DNA from: Trachythela sp. YZ-2020
Lineage: Eukaryota > Cnidaria > Anthozoa > Malacalcyonacea > Clavulariidae
Reading direction: 5' to 3'
DNA: 64,000 bases
NCBI GenBank assembly: GCA_016169945.1
Contig: JADLSH010000191.1
Span: 647,501-711,500, forward strand
Part shown: positions 9,801-21,526 of the stretch, piece after piece
How the letters are laid out: each line of letters begins with the position of its first letter
Position numbering within the stretch: the first letter of the stretch is position 1
The notes under the pieces: model-generated
Told to the model about the DNA's origin: nothing
Database searches by the model: none
Seen by the model: the letters and a program-made list of their open reading frames with translations, nothing else
Translations under genes and position numbers: made by a program

Positions 9801-12628
9801 TTGCCACAACAGTACAAGATGAAAAGCCTGTGTTTGTGGTTAAACTTTCGTCGCTACCGGCGTGTTATATATGCTTTATTCATGGCGGGTTTTACTTTAA
9901 ACATTGGCCTTCGATATTTTGAGTCGAAGGCGGGAAAACGCGAATACATGATACCGCAAGCTCTCGAAAGGGTTTTATCATATAAAGTAATGCGGTCAAA
10001 AAATGCGACATTGAAAACTAGCGGTAGTAATTTTGATTACATTTGGTTGAGGATGCATCGGGCTAGAACGGACTGGCGGGCAATGTTAAAACCATGCTCA
10101 GACCAAATGGCTTGGGGAACCTTAAAATCAGGCTGGGGAAAGGTTAATAGAAGCTCAGCAAGGACTAGTTATATTAGTTACAAGGATACTCAACCTTCTG
10201 GGCAGTTTTCGAGGGTTTTTATTCAAACTCGGACAGCTAGTGGACAGGATAAGACTATCGGTGGTGATTTTTGGCGAGTGTTCTTCACAGGCCCAGCAAG
10301 TGTTTCCGCTACGGTATTTGACCATCAGAATGGTACGTACGAGGCAATTGCGCTGCTTGTGGAGCCTGGGACCTATAATATACGTGCTTACCTTGATTAT
10401 AGTTTGTGTGATGGATTGAGAGATCCCCCAGAGGACTGGTTCCGAATTGGTGAGTTTTACTACTGGTTCTTTCACTTTAGAAAAGTCGCTGATAAATGTT
10501 TGATGGTCTTCGCTCAAAACGTCGCCGTGTATTTGATCATTTTCAGTCAATTCAGACACCAACCATATGCTAATGTATTGTATTTTCTTCAGGCAATGCA
10601 CAAGGGAAGTACCAAGCTGCAGGATCTCTGGGCTTTTTGGACGAATATCTTTACGAGCCTTTACTTGGAGGAAGATTAATTACGGTTCGCATTGTACCTA
10701 GAAACTCTAGCTCTCACTTAGATGGTAAGAATTAAATTATCTTTTTACACACGCGTGAAAAATTTCCAACACATTATTGGTGGGTTTCAGTAAGCTTGCA
10801 CGTGTATGGTTAAACTTGTGTTGTATTCAACTTTTTACATTAAATGTTATTTTACTTCAGATTTACCAAACATCAGATGTGACAAATCTTGTCGTTCACT
10901 CTGGGATGGTCATGGTCGTTGGAAAGCTGGTCGTTGGTGGCCTTATGTTCCAGGTAAAACTTAACTAACTCTATTTATACTGGACGGCTCTATCAGTTAT
11001 AAATTGTTCTGCCTAGAGGTCCAGTAAGAGCCATTCATCATTGGTTCAGTGTTACTACAGGAGGAAACCGGAGTACCTGGAGCAGATGTGGAAAAAATTT
11101 AGATCCAAAAATATTTCTGGGAGCTAGGTTCCCAGGATCCGATACTTTTTCCACCTCTGACCTGGAGAAAACCTGCGGTGTTTGGTAGAGTCAAACTGGA
11201 AGCACTCTTCTGACATGCGACTGAGACAAAATTCTAATCAGACAACTGCATATTGCAAGAACCAAACCCCAGTCACAAAGACACATGCTTTAACCACTGT
11301 TCCACCAATACACGTAAATTTCTTCCATTTACAGGAAACGTTCAACGGGAGATAAAAATACCAAAACTCCGTAAGGGAACTTTATGGATATTTGGTGACT
11401 CCATAGGATGCCGCTTGTATCGTTCTCTTGCTAAGAAACCGCTGTGCAATCAGACATTCGCCGCATGCAGATGCAGTTACAACTGGATATACCATGTACC
11501 AAACAACAATATAACCCTGGGTCGACTTCTAAATGATGATTTTGACTTTCGACCTGAAATAGTGCTAAATTCACTTCGAAGTGTTTTACAACATAATGCC
11601 ATGAAAAGTCCACATAGTTTATTGGTGTTAAATTTAGGCCTACATTACCCGATTTCAATAAATTTTAACACCTTTCAAAAGTTAATTGATGACGTCATAG
11701 TAATTTTAAGAAATCGTGAGCGGAGACTGGGGCCTAGAGTAATTTGGAAGACGACAACGTCGATGCATAAGGAAAACGCAGACCCACCGCGGAATATAAC
11801 ACATTTCAGGTTTTCTTCGGAACAGGTGAGATATTGGTCCTATACACACTGATACTACCATACACACTGGATAGCTCTATCAGTTCAAAACTGTTCCCAG
11901 AGGCCAGTAAAGGGCATCCCTTTATATTGATCCAGTGTTACTACAGGAGGAAACCTAAACTAAACTAGCCTTATTTATACAGCAAAGCTCCATCGCTCTT
12001 AAAATATTCTCCCTAAAGGTCTAGTAAGGCCCATCCTTATTGGTGCAGTACTACAAGAGGAAACCTAAACTTAAACTACTTCATGTTTACTAGACAGCTC
12101 CAGCAGTTCTAAACTCTTCTCTCAAGAGGCCCAGTAAGAGCCATCCCTTTCCGTCCAGTGTTACTACAAGAGGAAACTGAAATACCCGGAAAAAACCTAC
12201 GTTGTTTGGTGTAGTTAAACTGGAAGCACTCTCCCCACATTCCACTGAGGCGAAATCATAACCACACAACTGCATATTGAAGGAATCTAATGCCAGTCAC
12301 AGAGGTGAAAGACACGTGCACCAACCACTGTGTTACTACGGCATTTGAATGAAATGCAGGTCGAAAATAGTATTACTGAAAATATACTGAAAATATTTTC
12401 TATCTCTTTTTTTAGCGCGTCCGACTGTTCGATGCTTCTGCTATGTCGGCAATGTGTAATGCAGGTATTGAAGTTTTAGATGTGTATCCACTGAGCGCTT
12501 CCTATCCACAGGGCACCGTAGATATAACACATTATCGTGAAGAAGCATTCTTTGCAGCCGAGAAGGAACTAGAGCGGTATGTTCTGGCTGAAATGAGGGA
12601 AAAGTCGAGACCAGTTTGTATGGAATGA
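9801..12628 (+). CDS. NXPE-like SGNH/PC-esterase, tandem copy 2
   Basis: Five exons: 9801-10449, 10593-10724, 10861-10953, 11335-11825 and 12416-12628 (TGA), predicting 525 residues. A second ATG at 9819 could also start it. Residues about 22-38 form the signal anchor (VIYALFMAGFTLNIGL). The architecture equals copy 1: filamin/Ig-like domain, SCRSLWDGHGRW linker, WIFGDS serine block, NLGLHYP block and a terminal D-I-T-H motif. The second half of exon 1 is about 97% identical in DNA to copy 1, whereas exons 2-5 and the N-terminus differ clearly, which suggests gene conversion. An AATAAA at 12631 lies only two bases past the stop. A reverse-strand SINE occupies intron 3 and at least two more lie in intron 4. 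The catalytic residues appear intact, but the substrate cannot be inferred. Confidence 0.8.
10970..11325 (-). repeat. tRNA-like SINE (reverse) in NXPE-like copy 2 intron 3
   Basis: The reverse complement shows the same body and tail as the copy at 2752 (CAGTTGTCTGATTAGAAT-like body, 'agaggtccagtaag' tail). Confidence 0.6.
11858..12340 (-). repeat. tRNA-like SINE with multiple tail units (reverse)
   Basis: Two to three 'ctctatcagttc..aactgttc..agaggcccagtaag' tail units, followed by the body and head near 12180-12340. It lies in intron 4 of NXPE-like copy 2. Confidence 0.6.
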
Positions 12629-12630
12629 GA

Positions 12631-12636
12631 AATAAA
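12631..12636 (+). terminator. AATAAA polyadenylation signal, NXPE-like copy 2
   Basis: AATAAA two bases after the TGA. Such a position would give an extremely short 3' UTR, so another signal downstream may be used. Confidence 0.5.
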
Positions 12637-12780
12637 AGTATTGCCTATTGAGAGACTAGCTAGACTTTTTCTGTAATATGAGTATATGACTGAGTCTCTA
12701 ACCTCTCGAGCTAGATCCTTACTTGTTGCCAGATAAAAGAAGAAGGGGTTTGCAAAGGACAAATAGATTGATTGATTGAA

Positions 12781-13300
12781 GCCTTTATTTAAAGAGCGTA
12801 CGACACGAAATAGTGCAAAACACTAATAAATCTGTGGCCCTCAGAATTCAACTAACTATTACAAGGAATATAGATTGCAGGAAATATGTTAAATACAGTA
12901 AATACAATTAATAATACAGTATATACAGATAATAGACTTACGGATTAAAATGAATCTCTTGATTGGATAAAAAACGATTTCTTAATGAAGTTTTAAATGA
13001 TTTAACAGTATTTAACAGCAACGAGTTCCATAATTGACATGTAGAAACAGTGAGAGTCCTACCACCTTCAGTTTTGCGGTTAAATTTAGGGCAAATGAGA
13101 TTCAAATTGCAGTATCTAGTTGATCTAGAATGTACTTCGCTATTGAAGTTGAGAATGTTCATCAAATATGATGGCACCAAATGCTGAGTCCTCTTAAACG
13201 CCAACGTGCACTTCGCAATCTTGGCTTGGTCATAGAAAGGAATCCAGCGTAATTTGTTGAATAAACAAAGAGAGGATGATCGCTTGAGATCTGGAAATAG
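12781..13300 (-). mobile_element. 5'-truncated non-LTR retrotransposon (CR1/L2-like RT C-terminus)
   Basis: On the minus strand from about 13290 the translation reads LFNKLRWIPFYDQAKI, then PSYLMNIL, then H-S-R-S-T-R, then QLWNSLLLNTVKSF-type sequence. This is the typical C-terminal tail of CR1/L2/Jockey-like reverse transcriptases (LxWLP...YL...TR...WNSLP). The reverse transcriptase catalytic part is absent, so this is a dead 5'-truncated copy. Confidence 0.8.
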
Positions 13301-13309
13301 AGACCTGGA

Positions 13310-13432
13310 CCCGGCTGTATAAAAGTCTTAACTACCTTTTAACCACCCGTTCTGCAGTTAAATAGTAGTTGTTGGTTAACCTTCGCACTAACTATAGTTA
13401 ACTTTAACTACTATTTTATACAACCGGCCCCT
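13310..13432. mobile_element. Short MITE with GGCCGGTTGTATAAAA ends
   Basis: The left side 'ccggctgtataaaagtcttaa' and the right side 'ttatacaaccggccc' are inverted copies. There are multiple 'gttaact/agttaac' pairs inside. The ends are related to the MITE at 4531-4774. Confidence 0.7.
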
Positions 13433-13439
13433 AGGATCA

Positions 13440-13640
13440 GCTAACAAATGTTTATGTCCGGTGCCACCCAATTTACTCACATATATAATTTGAATGCTTG
13501 GTTACCTTTGTTCCATTCTATGCTTACATTATCAGAACAGTGGTAACTATCTAGCTATAGGCATGTGAGTTATCTGCAAAGATGGATTGAGTGGCAACGG
13601 GAATAAACACGTGTTGGCTCGTGATCAGATAAGGATGAGT
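13440..13640. repeat. CACCCAATTCAC repeat family copy
   Basis: Contains 'gccacccaattt', 'aatgcttggttacctttgttc' (split), 'ggcatgtgagttatct' and 'gcaacgggaataaacacgtgtt'. Related copies are at about 2145-2330, 7745-8230, 23825-23990, 36040-36120 and 55776-56050. The copy at 55776 shows terminal inverted repeats, so the family is probably a MITE. Confidence 0.65.
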
Positions 13641-13754
13641 TTCCACTTGCCCTAAGTTTTGTCGTTATTGGCTGTAAGCAACAAGAACGACAAGTGGTCT
13701 CCGAAAATTCTACCCAGTAATTCTTATACTGTTATAGGAGCAATTTCTAACGTA

Positions 13755-14040
13755 ACCTTCTCAAACTCATTAATAATTCATGAGCAAAATACAAAGGAAA
13801 TCACCACCGTATCGTTGTCTTGATACCACGGTAATAAACACCCATAAATTAACTCGACTTTCGTGTTGAATTTCTCTTTAAATACTGGTTTGTTTGAGAA
13901 GCTATATCATACACTCGAAGTCGTTTATTATAGTGATTTAAAAATACCTCACAGTATGTTAAACACAATTCAGTTGTTCAACACAATTTTCGGTGTTTCA
14001 AATCACTACAATAAACTCCTCGTGTATGATATATTACATC
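13755..14040 (-). mobile_element. Foldback MITE family, copy 2
   Basis: Reverse complement of the element at 6353, including the GTTTATTATAGTGATTT palindrome and the 'ggtgtttattaccgtggtatc' part, with slightly more divergence in the palindrome loop. Confidence 0.8.
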
Positions 14041-14737
14041 ACTGACCAATATAGACAGAAGGGACACTTTAAAACATTTATTTATATTTTCAACGTGTAT
14101 GCATAACTAAAGTAGATAATAGTACTTTGTAAAATATTTCAGCAGCTGTTTATGGTAATAGTTTTCACCATAACTATATATAACAGACATCAATAGAAGG
14201 CAATTTAAATCGTTTCTAATTTAGAAACAATGGCGGACACTTCGCGAACTATTGGGGTTGCGAACTTATAACCACCCTTTTGTTGCTGCAAATCTCAGTT
14301 CTTTAAACCCTTTTGGCTTAAATTTCATGCAAATTTACTTAAACTATAGTCTATCAAGGCTTTCGTGGTGGTAAAATCATTGATACAGCTTTGTTACACA
14401 GTAAATCAGCTATCATTCAAATGCTTTGAGAAATTATTAGGGGGCGCACCTTCGCACCCCCCTAGTGTCCGTCACTGTTTAGAAATGCTATTAAAACATC
14501 ATGATTGCGTAGCGAGCCAACAAGCATAGCATGATTATCAGAGAAAACCAGTCAAGACTACTGTACAATATTCAGAAGTAAATTCTTTTCATAATTAAAT
14601 TTTCATAACGTTATAAACTAATAATTTGAAATATTTGCTTTTAAATTTTCAACCCATGCTTCGTAGCCTAACACGTAAAATATAGGCGAGAACGTTGCTT
14701 ATAACCATGTCATATCATCACACCCTAACATATATTG
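14041..14737. other. Intergenic region downstream of TMED10
   Basis: No gene seen. A 'ggcggacacttcgcg...' stretch near 14230 is partly mirrored by 'ttcgcacccccctagtgtccg' near 14455, possibly another degraded inverted-repeat element. Confidence 0.45.
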
Positions 14738-14743
14738 TTTATT
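14738..14743 (-). terminator. AATAAA polyadenylation signal of TMED10
   Basis: TTTATT on the plus strand, i.e. AATAAA on the minus strand, 17 bases past the TMED10 stop codon. Confidence 0.55.
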
Positions 14744-14760
14744 TCAGTTTTCCAAGTCTT

Positions 14761-16921
14761 TTACTCGATCAGCTTTTTGGCGATGAAAAATCGTCGCAAA
14801 TAGAAAACTTGCCATGTTGCTAGTCCGAGGAGACAAAGCATTGAAAATACGCTGAAGTAGAGAACCCTTGAATGAGTTGACTCTAGAAAAATACAAAGGT
14901 AGATTCACAGTTAAGTTTTGTAAAATGAGGTCAAATAAAGTTAGTAAAGTTTGGTTTAGAATACAATGTATACTTGTATCTGTACTAACCATTAGTGTCC
15001 CTCATTTCCTGCTCGCGTTGCCGCATGTATGCAAAGTCGTTGACAATATCTTCCGCTAGATCCTCTAATCGTTTTAGTTCAATCTCAAGTGGTTTCATTT
15101 TCTCTACAGCTGCCATCTAAGATGAAAATAGTGCAAAATATTTTAGACCAAAAAGAGGCTATAGAGAGCTGAATAAACACAGTGGGTTAGTGCATGTGTC
15201 TTTCACCTCTGTTACAGGGCTTTGATTCCTGCAATATGCAGTTGTCTGATTATAATTTCACCTCAGTCGCATGCAAGAGTGCTTCAAGTTTGACTCTGCC
15301 AAACACCACAGGTTTTCTCCAGGTACTCCAGTTTTATCCTTGTGATAAACTGGTACAATAAAGGATGACCCTTACTGGACCTCTAGGAAGAACAGTTTAG
15401 AGCTGATAGAGTTATCCTTTAAGAACCTTGTCATAATCTTTTGCTTCTGCTCCATGTTTTAATACTAGCGATACTTCTCGATCCATTCCAGTGCCTGCTT
15501 TGCCTGGAATAAAATGAATATCTCAAGTAAACACAGTTTATAATAACTATATAAATCCACAAGATTAATTGGGAGAAACTATTTCAGTATGCTCTCCATT
15601 CTGCCTACCTTCGCTCTGAAAACATATTTTATACATCTCGTAATCCTCTGTTGTGAAGGCAAATTTTCCTTTGGCTGCGTCTTCCTTCTTAAATAAGACA
15701 TGTCCTTTCGAATCTGTGACCTGATTTCAAAGAAATCATGTGGTTTCAATTAGAATACTAGCAGAATCCTGTATTATTTACATCATTGTAAAAATGATTT
15801 GGCAAGGGCATACCTAGTGTTTCGTGTGACAATAAGTGTTGGTGAATGCAGGGTTCGATTAGAGAGGAAAACTTTATTTGCAAATCTCCTTGATCGAAAT
15901 TAAAAGGAAATTTCAATTTTGAAAAGTGGAAACACAGCCTGCAACAACAAATCGGAGTTGGCAGATCAGCCTCTTGGAGGCCAAATAACTCGAATTTGGC
16001 TTCTTCATTTTTTTTGGCTGTGAAAAAAAAGTTTTGCATTTTGGCGTCTTTTTGGCCTCTTCACAGTTTGTGCGAAAATTTTATCGATTAAGTATAAAAC
16101 ATTGATTGTATGAAAATCAATTGCATTTTCAAGTAATGTCATTGTCAGAAAGAACCAGATTGTAATTCTAGCCAATCGGTATTGATAAAATTTGGCCAAT
16201 TGTAAGGTTGATAAACCATAACCAATCATAATTCAGCATATAGCACTGCATTCGCAGAGGTCCGAATTTGGCTTCTTTTCAACAGAAAGTGGTTTGGCCT
16301 CTTTTGGTAGATTTTGGCTACTTTTTGAATGGTATTTGGCTCGCAGCATGCGCTGAAGCCTACCAACCCTGCAACAAATTGGCAGCAGCTTCCTTGTTAA
16401 CTATAAAATAGTTTTAAACAGTTTGATTGCTAGGAGTCCAGACTGGAAAATCGGGCAGTTTTCGACGAGATATCAGGAGCGCAAAAGCTATTGAATCCAA
16501 GGGCAGGGGTGCAAAACCTGGGGGGCGGCATTGCCCGATTTTCCAGTCTGGCTAGGAGTATGTGGTGTCCATACGAAATACCAATACCATACTACCACAG
16601 GCAACCATACTAGGGTCCCAATTTCCAATTGCAAAAATTAGTCAAATTTACTTAATTTTTGCAAGTGGAATATTGCCCCAATTTGAACATGTTAGTAAAC
16701 AATTCTATCCAGTTGTTGCAAAGTTTGTTGCATACCGTTAAATGCGTCCTCTGACTAGCTTCGGACAATTGATATTCTCCTGTCACCAGTACATCTTTAT
16801 GGAGTTCTTCCTTGAGACATTTTGTCGTCCCAGACGATAGCGTAAAAGACAGTGAATTTACAGGAATAAGTTGATAAAAAATGGCCACAACTACAGTTGA
16901 AATACACAATATTTTATCCAT
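14761..16921 (-). CDS. TMED10: TMED10, p24 family cargo receptor of the early secretory pathway
   Basis: Five exons on the minus strand: 16921-16736, 15720-15609, 15503-15427, 15116-14990 and 14882-14761 (TAA), 207 residues. p24 proteins cycle between ER and Golgi in COPI/COPII vesicles and select cargo such as GPI-anchored proteins. A signal peptide covers residues 1-23. The GOLD domain has the paired cysteines (SGTTKCL and KICFQ) with [10 protein letters not shown] and RTHLTVTDSKGH. It is followed by the coiled-coil segment ([21 protein letters not shown]). One membrane segment ([20 protein letters not shown]) precedes the tail [12 protein letters not shown], with the FF and KK sorting signals. 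Length and all landmarks match human TMED10 (219 residues). It is divergently arranged with ATP6V1D, 613 bases between the start codons. A SINE lies in intron 3 and other repeats in intron 1. Confidence 0.95.
15178..15425 (+). repeat. tRNA-like SINE in TMED10 intron 3
   Basis: Shows the head ('gtgggttagtgcatgtgtc', 'gctttgattcctgc'), the CAGTTGTCTGATTATAAT body and one tail unit. Confidence 0.65.
16437..16548. mobile_element. Short foldback element in TMED10 intron 1
   Basis: Ends CCAGACTGGAAAATCGGGCA and TGCCCGATTTTCCAGTCTGG are perfect inverted copies around a roughly 70-base centre. Confidence 0.75.
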
Positions 16922-17534
16922 GGTTTTGCATCAGTTGTATACGCTACAGTTGCACAAAAATACGGTATAAACTAAGTAACAATACAATATTCAGGGCAAC
17001 GTGGCATTAAGCAGGAAACTCGGCTCTATCTTGCTTCCTTTTAGATACCATACATCGTAAGTAGGTTTTGGAAGTCGTCAATATCCGAGTTCCGACAGAG
17101 CCACCCCAAATAACCAAAATAGAAACTCCATATTCTTGCGTTCTATTTGATTCTCTTCAAGTAAAATTCACACAATACTTGCTATGGCTTATTTTGTTAT
17201 ATTTTCTACTTATTCTAATTCAAAATGGGAGATAAAAATTAAGATAAAATAGTTTTGATATTTTTTCAGTCATGGCCAGTGGTCATGGCCGTCAAAGGTC
17301 AAAGTGACGACCACTTACGGAATCTATCGCTCAGAAAGTGATGGATAATAATAAGTATATATATAGAGTTAACTTGCAATATATAGGAATATTTAGGGTA
17401 AAATGGGTATAGAAGCTAGGTATGTATGGGTATAAAATGGTACAAATTGTGGCTTGTTGGACTCATTTATAAACCAAAATATTGTATTTTTTCAGATTTT
17501 ATTTTGTATATTTGTCAATTATTTTCAACTCAAA
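16922..17534. promoter_or_regulatory. Shared upstream region of TMED10 and ATP6V1D (candidate bidirectional promoter)
   Basis: 613 bases separate the two divergent start codons. No repeat family or ORF was recognised except a short 'ggccagtggtcatggcc' palindrome-like motif near 17274-17290. Divergent promoter function is inferred from spacing alone. Confidence 0.4.
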
Positions 17535-20500
17535 ATGTCTGGAAAAGACAAAATAAATGTTTTTCCTTCCAGAATGTAAGTATAGTGCTATAGCTTGTTC
17601 ATATTGAATTATGGTTTTATATGATTTTGTCTACTCTATTGTAAAGCCTTCTAAATTTGGAGTGTTACTGTAAAATTATTATTAAAATAGCAAATTAACA
17701 TGATTCAATGTTTGTGTCGTGCCTGACAGGATAGTAAATATATAGAGAAATAAAAAATGTGTCCCGATATCTTGGTTGCACAATATAAACTTTCCAGAGT
17801 GGGTGTCATGTGACTAGACCACAGGCTTGGCAGACTGTATTGTTCCCCAATTGATGCACCTAGCCTGCGCAGCCGGCCCTCGTTGGAGGGGAAAAGAAGA
17901 ACAGTGGTGAGGGCCTGCAAGAAAGCCCGGCTTTCGTGACTAAACACCCTAATCTTTAAAGGCTCATTAAAATTGACCAATAGAAATGCAGCTGGACTAT
18001 AGAGAAAACCCTGAACCTGAAGGAAATGTATTTGCTTGTGCATAAACATGTCAATCAAGATGAAGAAATCTAGTAATATATTCCCGTGTGCATAAACATT
18101 TCAGTTAATTCTTGGTGTTGACCAATCAAATTCTACATTCAAAAATTGAACGACGTTTAGTCACGAAAGCCGTTTTTTTTTTGCAGGCACTCACTCCCCG
18201 TTCTTCTTTTCCGCTCCGACGAGGGCTAGCCACGCAGGCTACAATGCACCCTATAGCTCTTATTTTAATCTTCCTAATGCCAGATGATTTTACTTGTCAA
18301 GAGGAAGGTCTCCAGACGTCCCCCTATACTTTTTGTGTGAAGATGGTGAAGCATGATTGATGATTATTTTCATCTGTGATTTGTGATTTTAAGACTTCAA
18401 TATTTTTATGTGCACATGAAAGTAACTTTTGATTTAGTGCGAACTCATGAAAAAGAGTGCAATTATTTGTGACTTATGAAGACATGAAAATATGGGAATG
18501 CATTTTCTGAAGGGGTATAGGGGACCCTAAATGCCACTAACTTAATCTCTTGGTAATCACACACATTGGTATTAAATCTAGCTTTTTAAATATAGGGCAC
18601 TGATGATAATGAAAGGACGTCTAAAAGGAGCTCAAAAAGGCCACTCCTTGTTGAAGAAGAAGGCAGATGCATTGACAATGAGGTTCAGAAGTATCTTAAA
18701 AGATATCATAGAGGTATGCGGAATTGACTTAACCAATTAACCCTATTTTGTTATTTTACTGTGTCTAATAGATAGATAGATAGGTAGATAGATAAACTTT
18801 ATTTATAGAGGGTAACACCGATTACAAATTAATCTGTATTCTTCCTAGTGGCCCTCTAATTAGTCAAGGTTAATCCCTAAGGGTTAGTTTTTAAGAAAAC
18901 CGGAGTACCCGGAGAAAAACCCTAGAAGCACAGGAGAGAACCAACCAATCTCAACTTACATGAGTTTATCAAGCACACTGGCGTTACCCAACCTGAGTAA
19001 ATCCGTGCCCTTGACCTGCTGTATAGCCGGCTTAACTCAGAGGTAAGGGGCAGCGCGCTAACCACATCTGCCATAACCGCATCTAATGCCAGGCAATTAC
19101 TTATTGTTAAGTTTTAATTGTTACTTTAGACGAAAACGGTGATGGGTGAAATTATGAGAGAGGCCCAATTTTCATTGGCTGAAGCAAACTTTGCGGCAGG
19201 AGATTTCAGGTTTGATAAAAATCCTTGGGTTGAAAATGATTTTGACCAATTACAATCACATATATATGTACTTGACCTTGTGATGAATTTTTGTAAAAAT
19301 TTTGTAGTTATGGAGTATTAGAAAATGTTGACAAAGCTCAAACAAAAGTTAGAGCAAGGAATGAAAATGTTGCTGGTAAATAAATATTTTAACAAACCTT
19401 GCAAAAATTATGGAAAATAATCATAGTGCAGTAATATTTCCATACAGATCAATTATACCAGAATTATATAATATTTTCATTTGTTGAAATTAAGGTGTGA
19501 CACTTCCACTATTTGAAGCTACTTCTGATGGTGCTAGTGGTAGGTGAAATATAATTCTTTAATCTATTTACAATACTATAAACATTTTGAAACTTTTTCA
19601 TTTGACTGGATGTTGCAATTTTTCTCAGCGTATGAACTAACTGGTTTATCACGTGGGGGACAACAAGTGAATAATTGCAAAGAAGTTTTTGCCAAAGCCG
19701 TAAATCTTTTAGTCGAACTTGCTTCTCTCCAGGTACTGTGTACAAATTTCCTTTTAATTGTTGTTAGTGTGCTATCTATTAAATCATTTAATTATCTTTT
19801 CTCAGACATCATTCATTACTCTTGATGAGGCAATAAAAATAACTAACCGTCGTGTGAATGCCATTGAACATGGTATGTTATGATCTTAAAATGCAATATT
19901 TTCAATTCAGCTACGCCATTTGCAATAATTAATCTATGGCATTTTATTTTCATGGGTTAGTTATCATTCCTCGGATCCAGGCAACAATTGCTTACATAAT
20001 CACCGAACTTGATGAACGAGACAGAGAAGAATTCTACAGGTAAAATTCCAAGAATCTTGAATGTCATTATAACCAGTGATTTCGGATCTTTGATAATTAT
20101 ATCGTCATAATATATTGTATCATTTATGTAATCATGCACAATTTCTATTTAACATGCATGTAATGCTGATGGGGATGTGAATCAACTTCTAGCGGGAGAA
20201 AATCAGAGTTCCCAGAGAAAACCTCGTATTTCTACAAAGCATTGACTAACACAAACTTTCACTGGCATGTCTTGAGCCTGGGGCAAGAATCTAACCCACA
20301 ATATCACTGTTAGAAGGGAATGCTCTGATGATTTTGCTAGCAAATTAAGGCCCATAATCTAGTCCCAATGTCACCGTGACTGAAAGCCATTTGTCTCAAA
20401 CAGATTAAAAAAGATTCAAGAGAAAAAGAAGATCAGAAAAGCAAAGGAGGAAGCTGCAAAATTAGCACGTGGTATTAATAAATCATCAGGTACAGTATGG

Positions 20501-20988
20501 TCAAATTAACTCTCAGGAATACTTTGAATTTCTCTTTAAAAGCCATGTTACACCAGGCCATTTTGCTGCAACTTGCAACGCAATTTCGGACACAAAGCGA
20601 TGTTAGGTAAAAAGTATATTCGCAGAGAAATTGTGAGCATGAATCTCGTGCTTTACTTTGTCGATATTTTTCTTACTAAACATGCCCAGAAGGCAACAAA
20701 GAAGTGAATGAGAATGAGAATATCGGTGGAGTGAAACACAGGCCATGTTCACAGATTTTCTGTGCGTACATTTCTACATAACATGGCTCTGTGCAGAAAT
20801 TGCGTTGGAAGTTGCAGAAAAAATATCCCAGTATAACATGGCCATAAGAGTGTCCACAATAGGATTTGCAGGACGTAGGATGACATGTATGCTGAGAATT
20901 ATTTCCTAAAAAATGTCTCAATTATCTAGCTGGTGCAACTCCAAATCTTCTTGACGATGGTAGGGATGAAGACCTTCTCTTTGAGTGA
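17535..20988 (+). CDS. ATP6V1D: V-type proton ATPase subunit D
   Basis: Ten exons: 17535-17575, 18596-18713, 19130-19209, 19308-19375, 19495-19539, 19629-19732, 19806-19872, 19961-20039, 20404-20489 and 20930-20988 (TGA), 248 residues (human 247). Subunit D is the central rotor stalk of the V1 sector and couples ATP hydrolysis to proton pumping into lysosomes and endosomes. It is two long antiparallel helices. Conserved blocks: [111 protein letters not shown] and the invariant C-terminal DEDLLFE. All intron phases join. Intron 1 contains an element with long inverted ends at about 17858-18245. Intron 9 contains a copy of the repeat into which the hAT at 32044 inserted elsewhere. Confidence 0.97.
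17858..18245. mobile_element. MITE with roughly 85-base terminal inverted repeats, ATP6V1D intron 1
   Basis: The left side begins 'tagcctgcgcagccggccctcg' in segments and reaches 'gctttcgtgactaaac'. The right side runs from GTTTAGTCACGAAAGC to 'cgagggctagccacgcaggcta', the reverse complement with mismatches. No ORF. Confidence 0.75.
18768..19085. repeat. GATA microsatellite plus diverged repeat, ATP6V1D intron 2
   Basis: Short (GATA)n followed by 'aaactttatttatagagggtaac' (split) and a segment with 'aaaccggagtacccggagaaaa' motifs. These are like the middle of the SINE family, but the rest differs. Confidence 0.5.
20541..20850. repeat. MITE-like repeat (GCCATGTTACACCAGGC family) in ATP6V1D intron 9
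   Basis: The left end 'gccatgttacaccaggccat' and the right end 'ataacatggcc' with inner 'ttgcaacgcaatttc/gaaattgcgttgg' are inverted copies. It matches the flanks of the hAT at 32044 and represents the uninterrupted form of that site. Confidence 0.65.
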
Positions 20989-21459
20989 AACATCCCAAAA
21001 CATTCCTAAATGACCATCACAACTCCATATCCAGTCGTTTCATGGTGTCATATTGCAAGACAAGACTTGATTATTTATTTTTCAAGGGAACAGAAATAGG
21101 AAAGGGATCGAGAATTGAAGAATGATATATTATTGTAATATATTAATGTTTGAAGTGATTCCTAATTCATTTACTAATCTTCATAGCCCAACTTCACTTT
21201 AGGCTCTTGAGCAAATATGCGAGATAGTGGAAGTAATGTCTACTAATGAGCTAGTTAGAAAAAAACTATACTTTTGAGGCCAAAAAGTATTTTTATTCCA
21301 GTTATTAATGGTATTGTATAAAGGGCTAATTTTGGCAGGGCTAAGTACGTCCACCTTGCTGGCGAATTTCTTTAATTTTTAGGTATTATTTTCTTAAATT
21401 TATAAAATGTTGTGCACACTGTCACTGGAGCCATTATCGCAAACAAACATCAAACTAGC

Positions 21460-21526
21460 CTGCGAATAATAGCCGCCCGATTGTCTCGTTCCTCGAACAA
21501 TCGGGCGGCTGTTATTCGCAGGCTAA
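21460..21526. repeat. Long perfect hairpin (foldback)
   Basis: TAGCCTGCGAATAATAGCC...GGCTGTTATTCGCAGGCTA: about 29-base arms with one or two mismatches, including CGCCCGATTGT/ACAATCGGGCG, and a loop of under 10 bases. Its TAGCCTGCG start resembles the element at 17858. Confidence 0.8.

Noticed and set aside
10155..10601. 148-codon minus-strand ORF
   Set aside because: Antisense to exon 1 of NXPE-like copy 2; no family resemblance.
15758..16229. Overlapping minus-strand ORFs in TMED10 intron 1
   Set aside because: No homology, and the sequence contains repeated 'ttggcttctt' pieces of an unidentified dispersed repeat.
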